Source of the DNA: Cellulomonas sp.
GTDB lineage: Bacteria; Actinomycetota; Actinomycetes; Actinomycetales; Cellulomonadaceae
Length of the DNA: 64,000 nt
Assembly (NCBI RefSeq): GCF_015234515.1
Contig: NZ_JADGMY010000014.1
Location: 1 to 64,000 of the forward strand
Direction of reading: 5' to 3'
Shown here: positions 38,168-45,534 of the stretch, in pieces
Layout of the letters: each line of letters begins with the position of its first letter
Position numbering within the stretch: the first letter of the stretch is position 1
Made by a program: the position numbers and the translations under genes
The notes under the pieces: model-generated
What the model saw: only the letters and a program-made list of their open reading frames with translations
What the model was told of the DNA's origin: nothing
Databases searched by the model: none

Positions 38168-38440
38168 TCAGTCGCTCTCGAGCTCGACGCCGTCTCGGGA
38201 CAACCGCAGCTCCTCGAGGTCGAGACGGACCTGCACCGTGCGGAACACCGAGTCGGCGATGCGGCGCTCGTCGCGCAGCCGCACGGGGGTGGAGCGTTTG
38301 CGGGCGAGCATCGCGAGCCGCAGGTCGACGACCGGGTCCCCCGGCCCCGACCACTCCGAGCCACCCGGCCGGCCACCGTCGAGCCGGTCGAGGCGCTCGC
38401 GGTACCGCGCGCCCGGCACGCCTCGAGCGCGTCACCGTCG
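38168..38440 (-). pseudogene. C-terminal fragment of a CPA1-type Na+/H+ antiporter
   Basis: The minus frame reads ARYRERLDRLDG ... DLRLAMLARKRSTPVRLRDE and then ADSVFRTVQVRLDLEELRL, which is the cytosolic tail of CPA1 (YjcE-like) Na+/H+ antiporters. No membrane domain precedes it. Upstream, IAAGLGIDGDALEACRAR continues in another frame; removing one GC dinucleotide near 38409 would join both frames. So the remnant is about 90 codons with a frameshift, cut off by the insertion-sequence remnant on its 5' side. Identification rests on remembered family tails and is moderate. Confidence 0.6.
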
Positions 38441-38444
38441 ATGC

Positions 38445-39078
38445 CGAGCCCCGCCGCGATCCGGCCCGGGTGATGGTCGAGGGCATCGTGTGCCGGTACC
38501 GGTGCGGGATCGCCTGGCGTGATCTGCCGGCGGTGTTCGGCCCGTAGCAGACGGTGTGGACCTGGCACCGGCGCATGGCCGGTGACGGGACCTGCGACAA
38601 GGTCTTGGTGCGGCTGACGGCCGCGGCCGACGCCGCCGGGTTGGTCGACTGGTCGCTGGCGGTGGACTGCACGATCGCCCGCGCGCACCAGCACGCGACG
38701 AACACCACGCGCCTCACAGGGGGCTGGATCGAGTTGCATGAATCGGGCGACCGAGCCGCCTGATCACGCGCTCGGACGCTCCCGCGGTGGGCTGTCGACC
38801 AAGGTCCACCAGCTCGTCGACGGCAACGGCCTGCCCCTGGTCGTCCTGCTGACCGCCGGCCAGGCCGGGGTCTCACCGACGTTCCTGCCGCTGATGGGCC
38901 ACCTGCGCGTGGCACGTCCGATCGGGCGACCACGCACCCGCCCCGACGCGGTGCGCGCACACAAGGCGTACTCCTCGCGGGCGATCCGCGCGCACCCACG
39001 CGCACGTGGCATCACGGCGGTCATCCCCGAGCCCGATGACCAAAAGGGCCACCGGGCGCGACGATTGTCAGACACGCC
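38445..39078 (+). mobile_element. Decayed IS5-family (IS427-like) insertion sequence
   Basis: Transposase pieces read VEGIVCRYRCGIAWRDLPAVFGP, stop, QTVWTWHRRMAGDGTCDKVL, AVDCTIARAHQHATNTTRLTGG, then in another frame LGRSRGGLSTKVHQLVDGNG, AHKAYSSRAIRAHPRARGI and AVIPEPDDQKGHR. Defects: the first ~35 codons are missing; a TAG (38545-38547) replaces the expected Trp codon; a frameshift lies near 38735; and the C-terminal third is deleted, joining QKGHR to a final RRLSDTP. The right end ...TGTCAGACACGCCC (GGGCGTGTCT outward) looks like the terminal repeat and is followed by CTAG. No left terminal repeat was found. It cannot transpose. Confidence 0.8.
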
Positions 39079-40017
39079 CTAGCTGTACTGGCCCGCGGCC
39101 TCGTCCACCAGGGTGTGCTCCTCGAGGTCGCGGAGCATCTGGACCGCGTCGTCGACGACGTCCTGGCGCTGCGCGCGCACGCCGTGCAGCAGCCACCGCG
39201 CGAGCGCCAGCTCACCCGCGAGCAGGGCGCGGTCGGCCAGGTGCGGGTCCGTGAGCTCGGTGCGGCGCAGCAGGTACGCCTCGAGGATGGCGTCGACGGC
39301 GTCCTGCGGTGCTGCTACCAGTAGCCACGACAGGTCGTCGGCCGGGTCCGCCACCATCGTCGACCCCCAGTCGAGAACGCCGCTCACCGCGCCGTCGGCG
39401 ACGAGCAGGTGGTTGCTCGACAGGTCGCCGTGGACCACCGTCGGGCGGAACCGCCACATCGCGACGTCCTCCAGGAGCTCCTCCCAGCGGCGCAGCAGCG
39501 GCGGCGGGACCAGCCCTGTCCGGGCCGCCTCGTCGACCTCCGCCTGCCGACGCTCCCGGTACCCGGCGGCGTCGTACACGGGGAGACCCGCGTTCTCGAC
39601 GACCGACGTCGGCAGCTCGTGGATGGCGGCGACGGCACGACCCACGGCGGCCGCGAGCCCGGGGCCCGGGCGCAGCGTCTCGAGCTGCAGCGGGCGGCCG
39701 GGGACCTCGCGGTGGACGCTCGCGCGTCCCCCCTCCGGGAGATGGGCGAACCCTGCGGGCCGCGGGATCGAGAACGGCAGCCTGCCGTCGTCGACGAACG
39801 GCCCGAGCGTCTCGAGGAGCGCGACCTCGGCCTCGAGCGCGGCACCCGCGGCGGGGTGCTGCGGTGCGCGGACGACCCAGCGCTGCCGCACGGAGTCGAC
39901 GACCACGGCGACGTCGAAGTCCGAGCCCGGGTGCACAGGGCGCCGCACGTCGTACGCGTCGAGACCGGGGACGGCGACGGTCGCGAGGGCGGCGAGCGCG
40001 AGCGGCGAACGGTTCAC
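39079..40017 (-). CDS. Aminoglycoside/macrolide phosphotransferase-like kinase
   Basis: A 312-residue APH-fold protein. The catalytic loop is VVHGDLSSNHLLV, followed by the metal-binding GVLDWGSTMVADPADDLSWLL; the N-lobe has FDVAVVVDSVRQRWVVRAP. The family includes antibiotic kinases (the arrangement resembles Mph macrolide kinases) and many metabolic kinases, so resistance is possible but unproven. GTG start has TACGCT 7 nt upstream. Its stop codon TAG is part of the CTAG at the edge of the IS remnant, so the insertion ended exactly at the gene's end without changing the protein much. Confidence 0.82.
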   Translation of the reverse strand: MNRSPLALAALATVAVPGLDAYDVRRPVHPGSDFDVAVVVDSVRQRWVVRAPQHPAAGAALEAEVALLETLGPFVDDGRLPFSIPRPAGFAHLPEGGRASVHREVPGRPLQLETLRPGPGLAAAVGRAVAAIHELPTSVVENAGLPVYDAAGYRERRQAEVDEAARTGLVPPPLLRRWEELLEDVAMWRFRPTVVHGDLSSNHLLVADGAVSGVLDWGSTMVADPADDLSWLLVAAPQDAVDAILEAYLLRRTELTDPHLADRALLAGELALARWLLHGVRAQRQDVVDDAVQMLRDLEEHTLVDEAAGQYS

Positions 40018-40150
40018 GATCGCCAGCGTAGGTCCAAGGCCGCCCGTCGCCGACGCGTCGGGCGGCGTGTCGGCGTCCGGTTCGTCCTGCGATGCCGCCC
40101 GCACACCCGGCCGGGGCCGCTCCGCACGGTCGCCGCGTAGCGTGGCGCAC

Positions 40151-41149
40151 GTGACCCCCCACGTCCTGGCCGACCTGCCGCTCGCCCGATCGACCGTGCC
40201 GCGCGCGGCGGAGCTGCGTGACGTGCCGCACGTGATCGCCGACGCGCTGGCAGACCCGGCGACGCGTGTGCTCGCGGTGCGCGACGGCGGGCTGCTGCTC
40301 ACGGACGGCGGTGGCGTCCGATGGCTCGACCCCCGGTCGGCGGGCGCCCTGCTGGCGGCGGGCGGCGCCACGGACGGCGCCGCGACGGCCGATCCCACGT
40401 CCGACGTCTGGCTCCTGCTGGGTGCGCGTGACGACGGGACGCGGGTCCTGGCGGTACGCCTGCCGGACGAGCACCCGCTGACGACCGGCGGTGAGCCGGC
40501 GGACGTGCTGGTCCACCTCCCGGACGGCCCGGTCGGGCGCGGCGGGTGGGGGTCGCTGCGAGCGGTCGGTGCGGCGCTCGACGCGCACGACGCCGGGCTG
40601 GCGACGGCGGCGGTCGCGCTGGACGCGTGGCACGACCGCCACCCGCGTTGCCCGCGGTGCGGGGCGACGACGCGTGTCGCCCAGGCGGGGTGGTCGCGGG
40701 TGTGCGACGTCGACGGCTCGGAGCACTACCCGCGCACAGACCCCGCGGTGATCATGGCCGTGGTCGACGACGCGGACCGGCTGCTGCTGGGGCACGCGAC
40801 GGCGTGGCCGGCGGGGCGCTGGTCGACGCTCGCGGGCTTCGTCGAGGCGGGTGAGTCGGCGGAGCAGGCGGTGCGGCGCGAGGTTCTCGAGGAGACCGGT
40901 GTCGTGGTGGACGACGTCGAGTACGTGGGCAGCCAGCCGTGGCCGTTCCCGGCCTCGCTGATGCTCGGGTTCCGGGCGCACGCGACGAGCACCCGCATCC
41001 GGGTCGACGGCGTCGAGATGGCCGATGCCCGGTGGTTCACGCGCGACGAGCTCACCGCGGCGACCGCGTCGGGGCAGGTGCTGCTGCCGGGCGGGGCGTC
41101 GATCGCGCTGGCACTCGTCGAGCAGTGGTGGCGGCGACCGCCGGCGTGA
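40151..41149 (+). CDS. nudC: NAD(+)/NADH diphosphatase
   Basis: A 332-residue Nudix hydrolase that splits NAD(H) into NMN(H) and AMP and can remove NAD caps from RNA. The Nudix box is GFVEAGESAEQAVRREVLEE followed by TGV, and the NADH-specific SQPWPFPASLM follows 15-25 residues later. The zinc ribbon preceding it has CPRCG and then VCDVDGSEHYPRTDP, so the fourth ligand cysteine is replaced. The GTG start has TAGCGT 7 nt upstream. The neighbours mycoredoxin and uvrD2 match the mycobacterial order. Confidence 0.93.
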   Translation: MTPHVLADLPLARSTVPRAAELRDVPHVIADALADPATRVLAVRDGGLLLTDGGGVRWLDPRSAGALLAAGGATDGAATADPTSDVWLLLGARDDGTRVLAVRLPDEHPLTTGGEPADVLVHLPDGPVGRGGWGSLRAVGAALDAHDAGLATAAVALDAWHDRHPRCPRCGATTRVAQAGWSRVCDVDGSEHYPRTDPAVIMAVVDDADRLLLGHATAWPAGRWSTLAGFVEAGESAEQAVRREVLEETGVVVDDVEYVGSQPWPFPASLMLGFRAHATSTRIRVDGVEMADARWFTRDELTAATASGQVLLPGGASIALALVEQWWRRPPA

Positions 41150-41170
41150 GGCGCCTCGCCCGCGTCGGTG

Positions 41171-41431
41171 TCAGACCCCGAGGCGTTCGCGCACCTGCGC
41201 GAGGGACGGGTTGGTCGCGGCGGACCCGTCGGGGAAGACGATCGTCGGAACGGTCTGGTTGCCGCCGTTGAGCGTCTCGACGAGCTGAGCGGCCTCCGGC
41301 TGCTGCTCGATGTCGACGACGTCGTAGGCGATGCCCGCGGAGTCCAGCTGCTTGCGCAGGCGGTGGCAGTACCCGCACCACGTCGTGGAGTACATCGTCA
41401 CGCTGCCCGGTGCGGGCGTGGGGGTCGTCAT
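41171..41431 (-). CDS. mrx1: Mycoredoxin (glutaredoxin-like)
   Basis: An 86-residue thioredoxin-fold protein with active site WCGYC (C19, C22), QTVPTIVF (cis-Pro) and the C-terminal NPSLAQVRERLG helix. This is mycoredoxin-1, which reduces mycothiol-mixed disulfides in actinobacteria, implying the organism makes mycothiol. ATG start with GAGG upstream. It lies between nudC and uvrD2, antisense to both, as in M. tuberculosis. Confidence 0.93.
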   Translation of the reverse strand: MTTPTPAPGSVTMYSTTWCGYCHRLRKQLDSAGIAYDVVDIEQQPEAAQLVETLNGGNQTVPTIVFPDGSAATNPSLAQVRERLGV

Positions 41432-41512
41432 CGTTCCTCGCAGGGTGCTCGCCGTGGTTCCTTCCACAGATCCTCGCACGCGCTGTCGGTGCGGGCTGGG
41501 AGACTGTTCCCG

Positions 41513-43525
41513 ATGTCCGCCGACTCCCTCCTCGACGCGCTCGATCCCGAGCAGCGCGCCGTCGCGACCACTCTCACGGGTCCCGTCTGCGTGCTCGCGG
41601 GTGCGGGTACCGGCAAGACCCGGGCGATCACGCACCGCATCGCCTACGGCGTGCGCACCGGCGTCTACCGTCCGGCCTCCGTGCTGGCGGTGACGTTCAC
41701 CGCCCGCGCCGCGGGGGAGATGCGGGTGCGGCTGCGCGACCTGGGCGCGACCGGCGTGCAGGCCAGGACGTTCCACGCCGCGGCGCTGCGCCAGCTCGGG
41801 CACTTCTGGCCCCGGGTCGTCGGCGGCGCGCCTCCCCGGCTGGTCGAGCAGAAGGCGACGCTCGTCGCCGAGGCGGGGCGCCGGGTCGGCGTCGGGGTGG
41901 ACCGGATCACGGTGCGGGACCTCGCAGCGGAGATCGAGTGGTCCAAGGTGTCGCTCGTCACTGCGGAGGACTACGAGCGGGCCGCCGAGGCGGTGCGTCG
42001 CCCGGCTCCGGCGGGCCAGGACGCGCAGGCGGTCGCACGGCTGCTGACGGCGTACGAGGACGTCAAGACGGAGCGCGGCGTCATCGACTTCGAGGACGTG
42101 CTGCTGCTGCTCGCGGCCATGCTCGCGCAGCGCGGCGAGGTCGCGGACGAGGTCCGGGCGCAGTACCGGCACTTCGTGGTGGACGAGTACCAGGACGTCA
42201 GCCCGCTGCAGCAGTACCTGCTCGACCAGTGGCTGGGAGGCCGGCATGACGTGTGCGTCGTGGGCGACCCGAGCCAGACGATCTACTCGTTCGCGGGTGC
42301 CTCGCCCCACCACCTGCTGACGTTCGCGTCGAAGCACCCGGGCACGCGGGTCGTGCGTCTGGTGCGCGACTACCGCTCGACACCGCAGGTCGTGGCGCTG
42401 GCGAACCGCGTGCTCACGGCCACGCGCCGTCCCGGCGACCCCGTGCCGCTGCACCTGGTCGCCCAGCAGCCGGACGGCCCGGAGGTGCGGTTCACCGCGT
42501 ACGACGACGACGAGGCGGAGGCCGCGGGGATCGCAGCGCGCGCGGCACGGCTCGTCGCCGCGGGCGTCCCCGCGAGCGAGATCGCCGTCCTCTACCGCAC
42601 CAACGTGCAGTCGGAGGCGTTCGAGCAGGCGCTCGCCGCGGCCGGCGTCGGGTACCAGGTGCGAGGCGGTACCCGGTTCTTCGCCCGCCGCGACGTGCGC
42701 GACGCGCTCGTGCTGCTGCGCGGCGGCGCGCGGTCCGCAGACCCGGACGTGCCCCTGGGGCAGACCGTCCGCGACATCCTCACCTCCGTCGGCTGGTCGC
42801 CGCAGCCGCCCTCCGCGCGGGGCGCGGCGCGGGAGCGGTGGGACGCCATGCAGGCGCTCGTCGGGCTCGCCGACGACATGGTCGCGCTGCGCGCGGAGGC
42901 CACGCTCCCGGATCTGGTCGCCGAGCTCGACGACCGCGCGTCCGCGCAGCACGCCCCCACGGTCGACGGCGTGACCCTGGCGTCGCTGCACGCGGCGAAG
43001 GGCCTGGAGTGGGACGCGGTCTTCCTCGCGGGGCTCTCCGACGGCCTCCTGCCCATCTCCCTGGCGCAGACGGAGGCGGCCGTGTCCGAGGAGCGGCGCC
43101 TGTTGTACGTGGGTGTGACGCGCGCCCGCCGGAACCTGGAGATGTCGTTCGCGGCAGCCCGTACCCCCGGGTCGCGGGCCTCGCGCTCCCGCTCGCGGTT
43201 CCTCGCGGGCCTGTGGCCCGGTGAGGACGCCGGCCGCGGGGCGGGCCGCCGTGCGTCGGCGGCGGCCGACCCCGCCGTGCTCGAACGGTTGCGGCAGTGG
43301 CGCACGCAGGTCGCCGAGGACCGTGGCGTCCCGGCGTTCCGTGTCCTTCCCGACGTGGCGCTCGAGGCCGTCGCGGCGGCGATGCCCGCGCAGGCCGCGG
43401 ACCTGCGGTACGTGCAGGGACTCGGCCAGACGCGCCTGCGGGAGTACGGCGACGACCTCCTGCGCGTCGTCGCAGGGGAGGGTCCGCGACCGCCCGGCAG
43501 AGCCACCCGGACGAAGTTCCATTAA
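41513..43525 (+). CDS. uvrD2: UvrD2-type superfamily 1 DNA helicase
   Basis: A 670-residue helicase. Motor motifs: Walker A AGAGTGKTRA (K35), TFTARAAGEM, VVDEYQDVSPLQQYLL, GDPSQTIYSFAGA, TLASLHAAKGLEWDAVFLAG and YVGVTRARRNLE. The C-terminal ~80 residues (LERLRQWRTQVAEDRGVPAF ... LGQTRLREYGDDLL) form an HRDC domain, which defines UvrD2 against UvrD1. The tetracysteine element that precedes HRDC in mycobacterial UvrD2 is absent; a Gly/Arg/Ala linker replaces it. The whiB7 promoter begins on its stop codon. Confidence 0.93.
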   Translation: MSADSLLDALDPEQRAVATTLTGPVCVLAGAGTGKTRAITHRIAYGVRTGVYRPASVLAVTFTARAAGEMRVRLRDLGATGVQARTFHAAALRQLGHFWPRVVGGAPPRLVEQKATLVAEAGRRVGVGVDRITVRDLAAEIEWSKVSLVTAEDYERAAEAVRRPAPAGQDAQAVARLLTAYEDVKTERGVIDFEDVLLLLAAMLAQRGEVADEVRAQYRHFVVDEYQDVSPLQQYLLDQWLGGRHDVCVVGDPSQTIYSFAGASPHHLLTFASKHPGTRVVRLVRDYRSTPQVVALANRVLTATRRPGDPVPLHLVAQQPDGPEVRFTAYDDDEAEAAGIAARAARLVAAGVPASEIAVLYRTNVQSEAFEQALAAAGVGYQVRGGTRFFARRDVRDALVLLRGGARSADPDVPLGQTVRDILTSVGWSPQPPSARGAARERWDAMQALVGLADDMVALRAEATLPDLVAELDDRASAQHAPTVDGVTLASLHAAKGLEWDAVFLAGLSDGLLPISLAQTEAAVSEERRLLYVGVTRARRNLEMSFAAARTPGSRASRSRSRFLAGLWPGEDAGRGAGRRASAAADPAVLERLRQWRTQVAEDRGVPAFRVLPDVALEAVAAAMPAQAADLRYVQGLGQTRLREYGDDLLRVVAGEGPRPPGRATRTKFH

Positions 43526-43559
43526 TTGCTTGTGACGTCGTGACGGGCCGCCCTAGGGT
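43521..43559 (+). promoter_or_regulatory. whiB7 promoter with adjacent AT-rich WhiB7 box
   Basis: A -35 TTGTGA (43530-43535) and a -10 TAGGGT (43554-43559) are separated by 18 bp. The AT-rich ATTAATT (43521-43527) ends 2 bp before the -35 and overlaps the uvrD2 stop codon. In mycobacteria WhiB7 binds sigma-A and uses its AT-hook on an AT-rich box just upstream of the -35, including at its own promoter. The same geometry here predicts autoactivation. Transcription would start near 43566. Confidence 0.7.
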
Positions 43560-43628
43560 GGTCATGTCCTTGTTCGCGGGGTGCTGCCGAAGAGGCGGGA
43601 CCCGTCCCTGGAGAGGAGGTGCTGAACC

Positions 43629-43793
43629 GTGGAGAGCAACTCGATCGTGAAGTCGTCGTGGCGTCATGAGTACATGTGCGCCCTCGCACCCGCCGGCGGC
43701 ACCTTCCAGGGGACCGCTGTGCCCATGTCCGGGCTCAAGCGGCGCCCGCGTCCCGTGACGTTCGGCATCGATCTCGGTCACAGGACTCCGTAG
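43629..43793 (+). CDS. whiB7 leader peptide (upstream ORF, 54 codons)
   Basis: A GTG-initiated 54-codon frame, MESNSIVKSSWRHEYMCALA to GIDLGHRTP, with GAGGAGG about 10 nt upstream. It lies wholly in the whiB7 leader RNA and its TAG is directly after the 5' arm of the antiterminator. I take its translation, not its product, to be the function: a ribosome finishing the frame covers the antiterminator arm. The sequence resembles no protein I recognise. An alternative start at codon 16 (ATG) is possible; a 16-codon frame from GTG 43619 also exists. Confidence 0.7.
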   Translation: MESNSIVKSSWRHEYMCALAPAGGTFQGTAVPMSGLKRRPRPVTFGIDLGHRTP

Positions 43794-43847
43794 CACCAGC
43801 CTCATCACGCAGGCAGGCCGCGGAGTCCGAACTCGGATCCGCGGCCT
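43783..43847 (+). promoter_or_regulatory. Transcription attenuator of whiB7 (terminator/antiterminator)
   Basis: Terminator: AGGCCGCGGAGTCCGA pairs with TCGGATCCGCGGCCT (43815-43847; one bulged G), followed by CTCTCATTTCT. Antiterminator: GGACTCCG (43783-43790) pairs perfectly with CGGAGTCC (43821-43828), which is inside the terminator's 5' arm; a small GCCT/AGGC helix fits in its loop. The two folds exclude each other. The upstream ORF stop codon is 43791-43793, so a terminating ribosome would hide GGACTCCG and allow termination, while a ribosome stalled earlier would free it and let transcription reach whiB7. Confidence 0.75.
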
Positions 43848-43931
43848 CTCTCATTTCTCCGGTGTCCACCGGGGGCGAGCGGCCCGATCCGGCATCACAG
43901 CTCACCCTCGCAAGGACACCAGGAGGACATC

Positions 43932-44273
43932 GTGCGGCTCACGACGCTGCTCGACAACGTGAACCAGGGCGGATCCGGCGCCTGGCCCACCAGCAGCACC
44001 GCCACGACGAACGACCAGTTCGACCGGATGGTCGCGGACCTCATCCCGTGCCGGTCCCACGACGCCGAGCTGTGGTTCGCCGAGCGCCAGGCCGACGTGG
44101 AGCGGGCCAAGGCCCTGTGCCGCGAGTGCCCGATCATCGACGGCTGCCTCGCCGGCGCCGTCGAGCGGGCCGAGCCGTGGGGTGTCTGGGGAGGTCAGGT
44201 CTTCGTCGGAGGTGCGGTCGTCGCGACCAAGCGTGGCCGTGGCCGGCCGCGGAAGGACGCGACCGCCGCCTGA
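43932..44273 (+). CDS. whiB7: WhiB7 iron-sulfur transcription factor
   Basis: A 113-residue Wbl protein. Four cysteines (C40, C63, C66, C72) bind the [4Fe-4S] cluster; EPWGVWGG (81-88) is the sigma-A-binding turn; the C-terminal KRGRGRPRK (100-108) is an AT-hook, found in WhiB7 and not in other Wbl classes. WhiB7 activates intrinsic antibiotic-resistance genes (efflux, ribosome protection, modification) on ribosome-targeting drugs. An AGGAGG site precedes the GTG. It is controlled by the long leader described above and follows uvrD2 as in mycobacteria. Confidence 0.95.
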   Translation: MRLTTLLDNVNQGGSGAWPTSSTATTNDQFDRMVADLIPCRSHDAELWFAERQADVERAKALCRECPIIDGCLAGAVERAEPWGVWGGQVFVGGAVVATKRGRGRPRKDATAA

Positions 44274-44281
44274 CGCGTCGG

Positions 44282-44316
44282 CCGGGTCGCGCGAGGTCAC
44301 CCCTCGCGCGGCCCGG
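44282..44316. terminator. Bidirectional terminator after whiB7
   Basis: A 15-bp stem with one G-T pair (CCGGGTCGCGCGAGG / CCTCGCGCGGCCCGG, 5-nt loop) starting 8 bp after whiB7 and reaching into the last codons of the convergent ThiF-like gene. Confidence 0.7.
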
Positions 44317-45364
44317 ACCCCGTCGTCCTGGGCGGCACGCGGCAGCCGCACGCGGGGTGGGCGGACCAGCGCCGCTGCCGTGCGGCGAGACCTGGTAGTG
44401 CGATCTCGACGGTGGTCCCGCACAGCGACGGTGTCGTCTTGGCGAGGAACGCCAGCACCTGGGCCGCCGCGAGCGCGGCGCACGCGCCTGCGAGCACGCC
44501 CACCTCGCCGGGCGCGGTCGCGCCGCGTCCGGCGCGGCGCGTCAGCGCGCCCAGCACCGTCGGCCAGGCCGGGTCGGCGTCGGTGCGGTGCAGGTCCAGG
44601 CAGCGCAGGCACGGATCGGTGCCGGGACGCACGAAGGGACCGACGAGCGCGTCGGCCGCGCGCACGACGACCGACAGGTGCGGGACGTCGTCGCCCATCA
44701 GCCGCACGGCGCGCAGCGGGTCCGCAGCCTCGCGCTCCACGACGACGACCACGTGCGGGGTGTCGTCGGTGTCCGTCTGCACGCCCGGGGCCGCCTCGCG
44801 CAGCAACCGCCGCGCGGCCACCGCGCGTGCGGTCCCGACGTCCGCCCAGCGGTGCGTCCCGGCGGCGACGTCGGGGGAGCGCACGGGGGCGTCGTCGTCG
44901 AGCAGCAGGGTGCCGACGCCGGCGACCGCCAGCTGGCGGGCGACGCCCAGGCCGGTCGGCCCGACTCCGACGACCCCCACCACGGCGTCCGCCCGGTCGG
45001 CGACCACGGCGTCGCCCGTCGCGTCCGCCCGCAGCAGCGACCACGCGGCGGCGTCGGCCGCGGTCGGGCCGTGGACCGCCGTCGCACCCCCGGGGCGGGG
45101 CCGCGTCAGCCCTGCCCGGCGCAGGTCGTCGACCGTCGTGGCTACCGCCGTCGCGTCCAGGCCTGCAGCACGCGCCCGAGCCGGCAGCAGCGTGAGGTCC
45201 GTCGCGTCGTCGACCTGCGCCCACAGGGCCACCTCCGCCGGTGCGAGGCCGACGAGGCGCACCGCCCAGCGCGGGTCGGTGCCCACCTGCACCTCGTCGT
45301 CCGCACGCGGCAGGACGAGCAGACCGGGTCGCAGCAGCACGGGCTCGCGGGTCGGTGCGGTCAT
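44297..45364 (-). CDS. ThiF/E1-like fold protein, cyclodehydratase-type (TOMM-like)
   Basis: A 355-residue protein. The first ~110 residues resemble a winged-helix, precursor-binding-type region (LRPGLLVLPRADDEVQVGTD, typical of the start of ocin/cyclodehydratase proteins). A Rossmann-like core follows (VVGVVGVGPTGLGVARQLAV), then CLRCLDLHRTDADPAW and a C-terminal ACGC, which could form a Zn site. The ATP-binding arginine motif of true E1 enzymes is not evident. No precursor peptide or partner modifying enzyme lies nearby, so it may be a stand-alone relative. It stands where an uncharacterised gene follows whiB7 in mycobacteria. Confidence 0.7.
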   Translation of the reverse strand: MTAPTREPVLLRPGLLVLPRADDEVQVGTDPRWAVRLVGLAPAEVALWAQVDDATDLTLLPARARAAGLDATAVATTVDDLRRAGLTRPRPGGATAVHGPTAADAAAWSLLRADATGDAVVADRADAVVGVVGVGPTGLGVARQLAVAGVGTLLLDDDAPVRSPDVAAGTHRWADVGTARAVAARRLLREAAPGVQTDTDDTPHVVVVVEREAADPLRAVRLMGDDVPHLSVVVRAADALVGPFVRPGTDPCLRCLDLHRTDADPAWPTVLGALTRRAGRGATAPGEVGVLAGACAALAAAQVLAFLAKTTPSLCGTTVEIALPGLAARQRRWSAHPACGCRVPPRTTGSGPREG

Positions 45365-45460
45365 CGCGCCACGATGACATCGCGCCGCGGGTGGCGTCGG
45401 GCGTCGTCCACAGGCCCCCGCGCCTGCCATCGGGGCCACCGTGGGCGCCCCGGACGCGCC

Positions 45461-45490
45461 GAGGGCACCGTCGCGTGCGACGGTGCCCTC
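45461..45490 (-). terminator. Terminator after DUF5679 gene
   Basis: A perfect 14-bp stem (GAGGGCACCGTCGC and complement) with a 2-nt centre, 44 bp past the stop. A second GC-rich hairpin (GGTCGGCCCG/CGGGCCGGACC) lies between them. Confidence 0.8.
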
Positions 45491-45534
45491 GTGGAACATC
45501 GTGGTCGGCCCGCGGAACGGGCCGGACCCGAGTC

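Noticed and set aside
35787..38522. A 911-codon plus-strand frame opposite nhaA
   Set aside because: Highly charged Arg/Asp/His composition typical of an antisense shadow; the minus-strand NhaA-DsbA protein is unambiguous.
38554..39082. Functional small genes encoded inside the IS remnant
   Set aside because: The frames are pieces of one transposase broken by a stop, a frameshift and a deletion.
39079..40017. Calling the APH-like gene a macrolide-resistance determinant
   Set aside because: The kinase motifs are shared by many metabolic kinases; substrate cannot be read from sequence.
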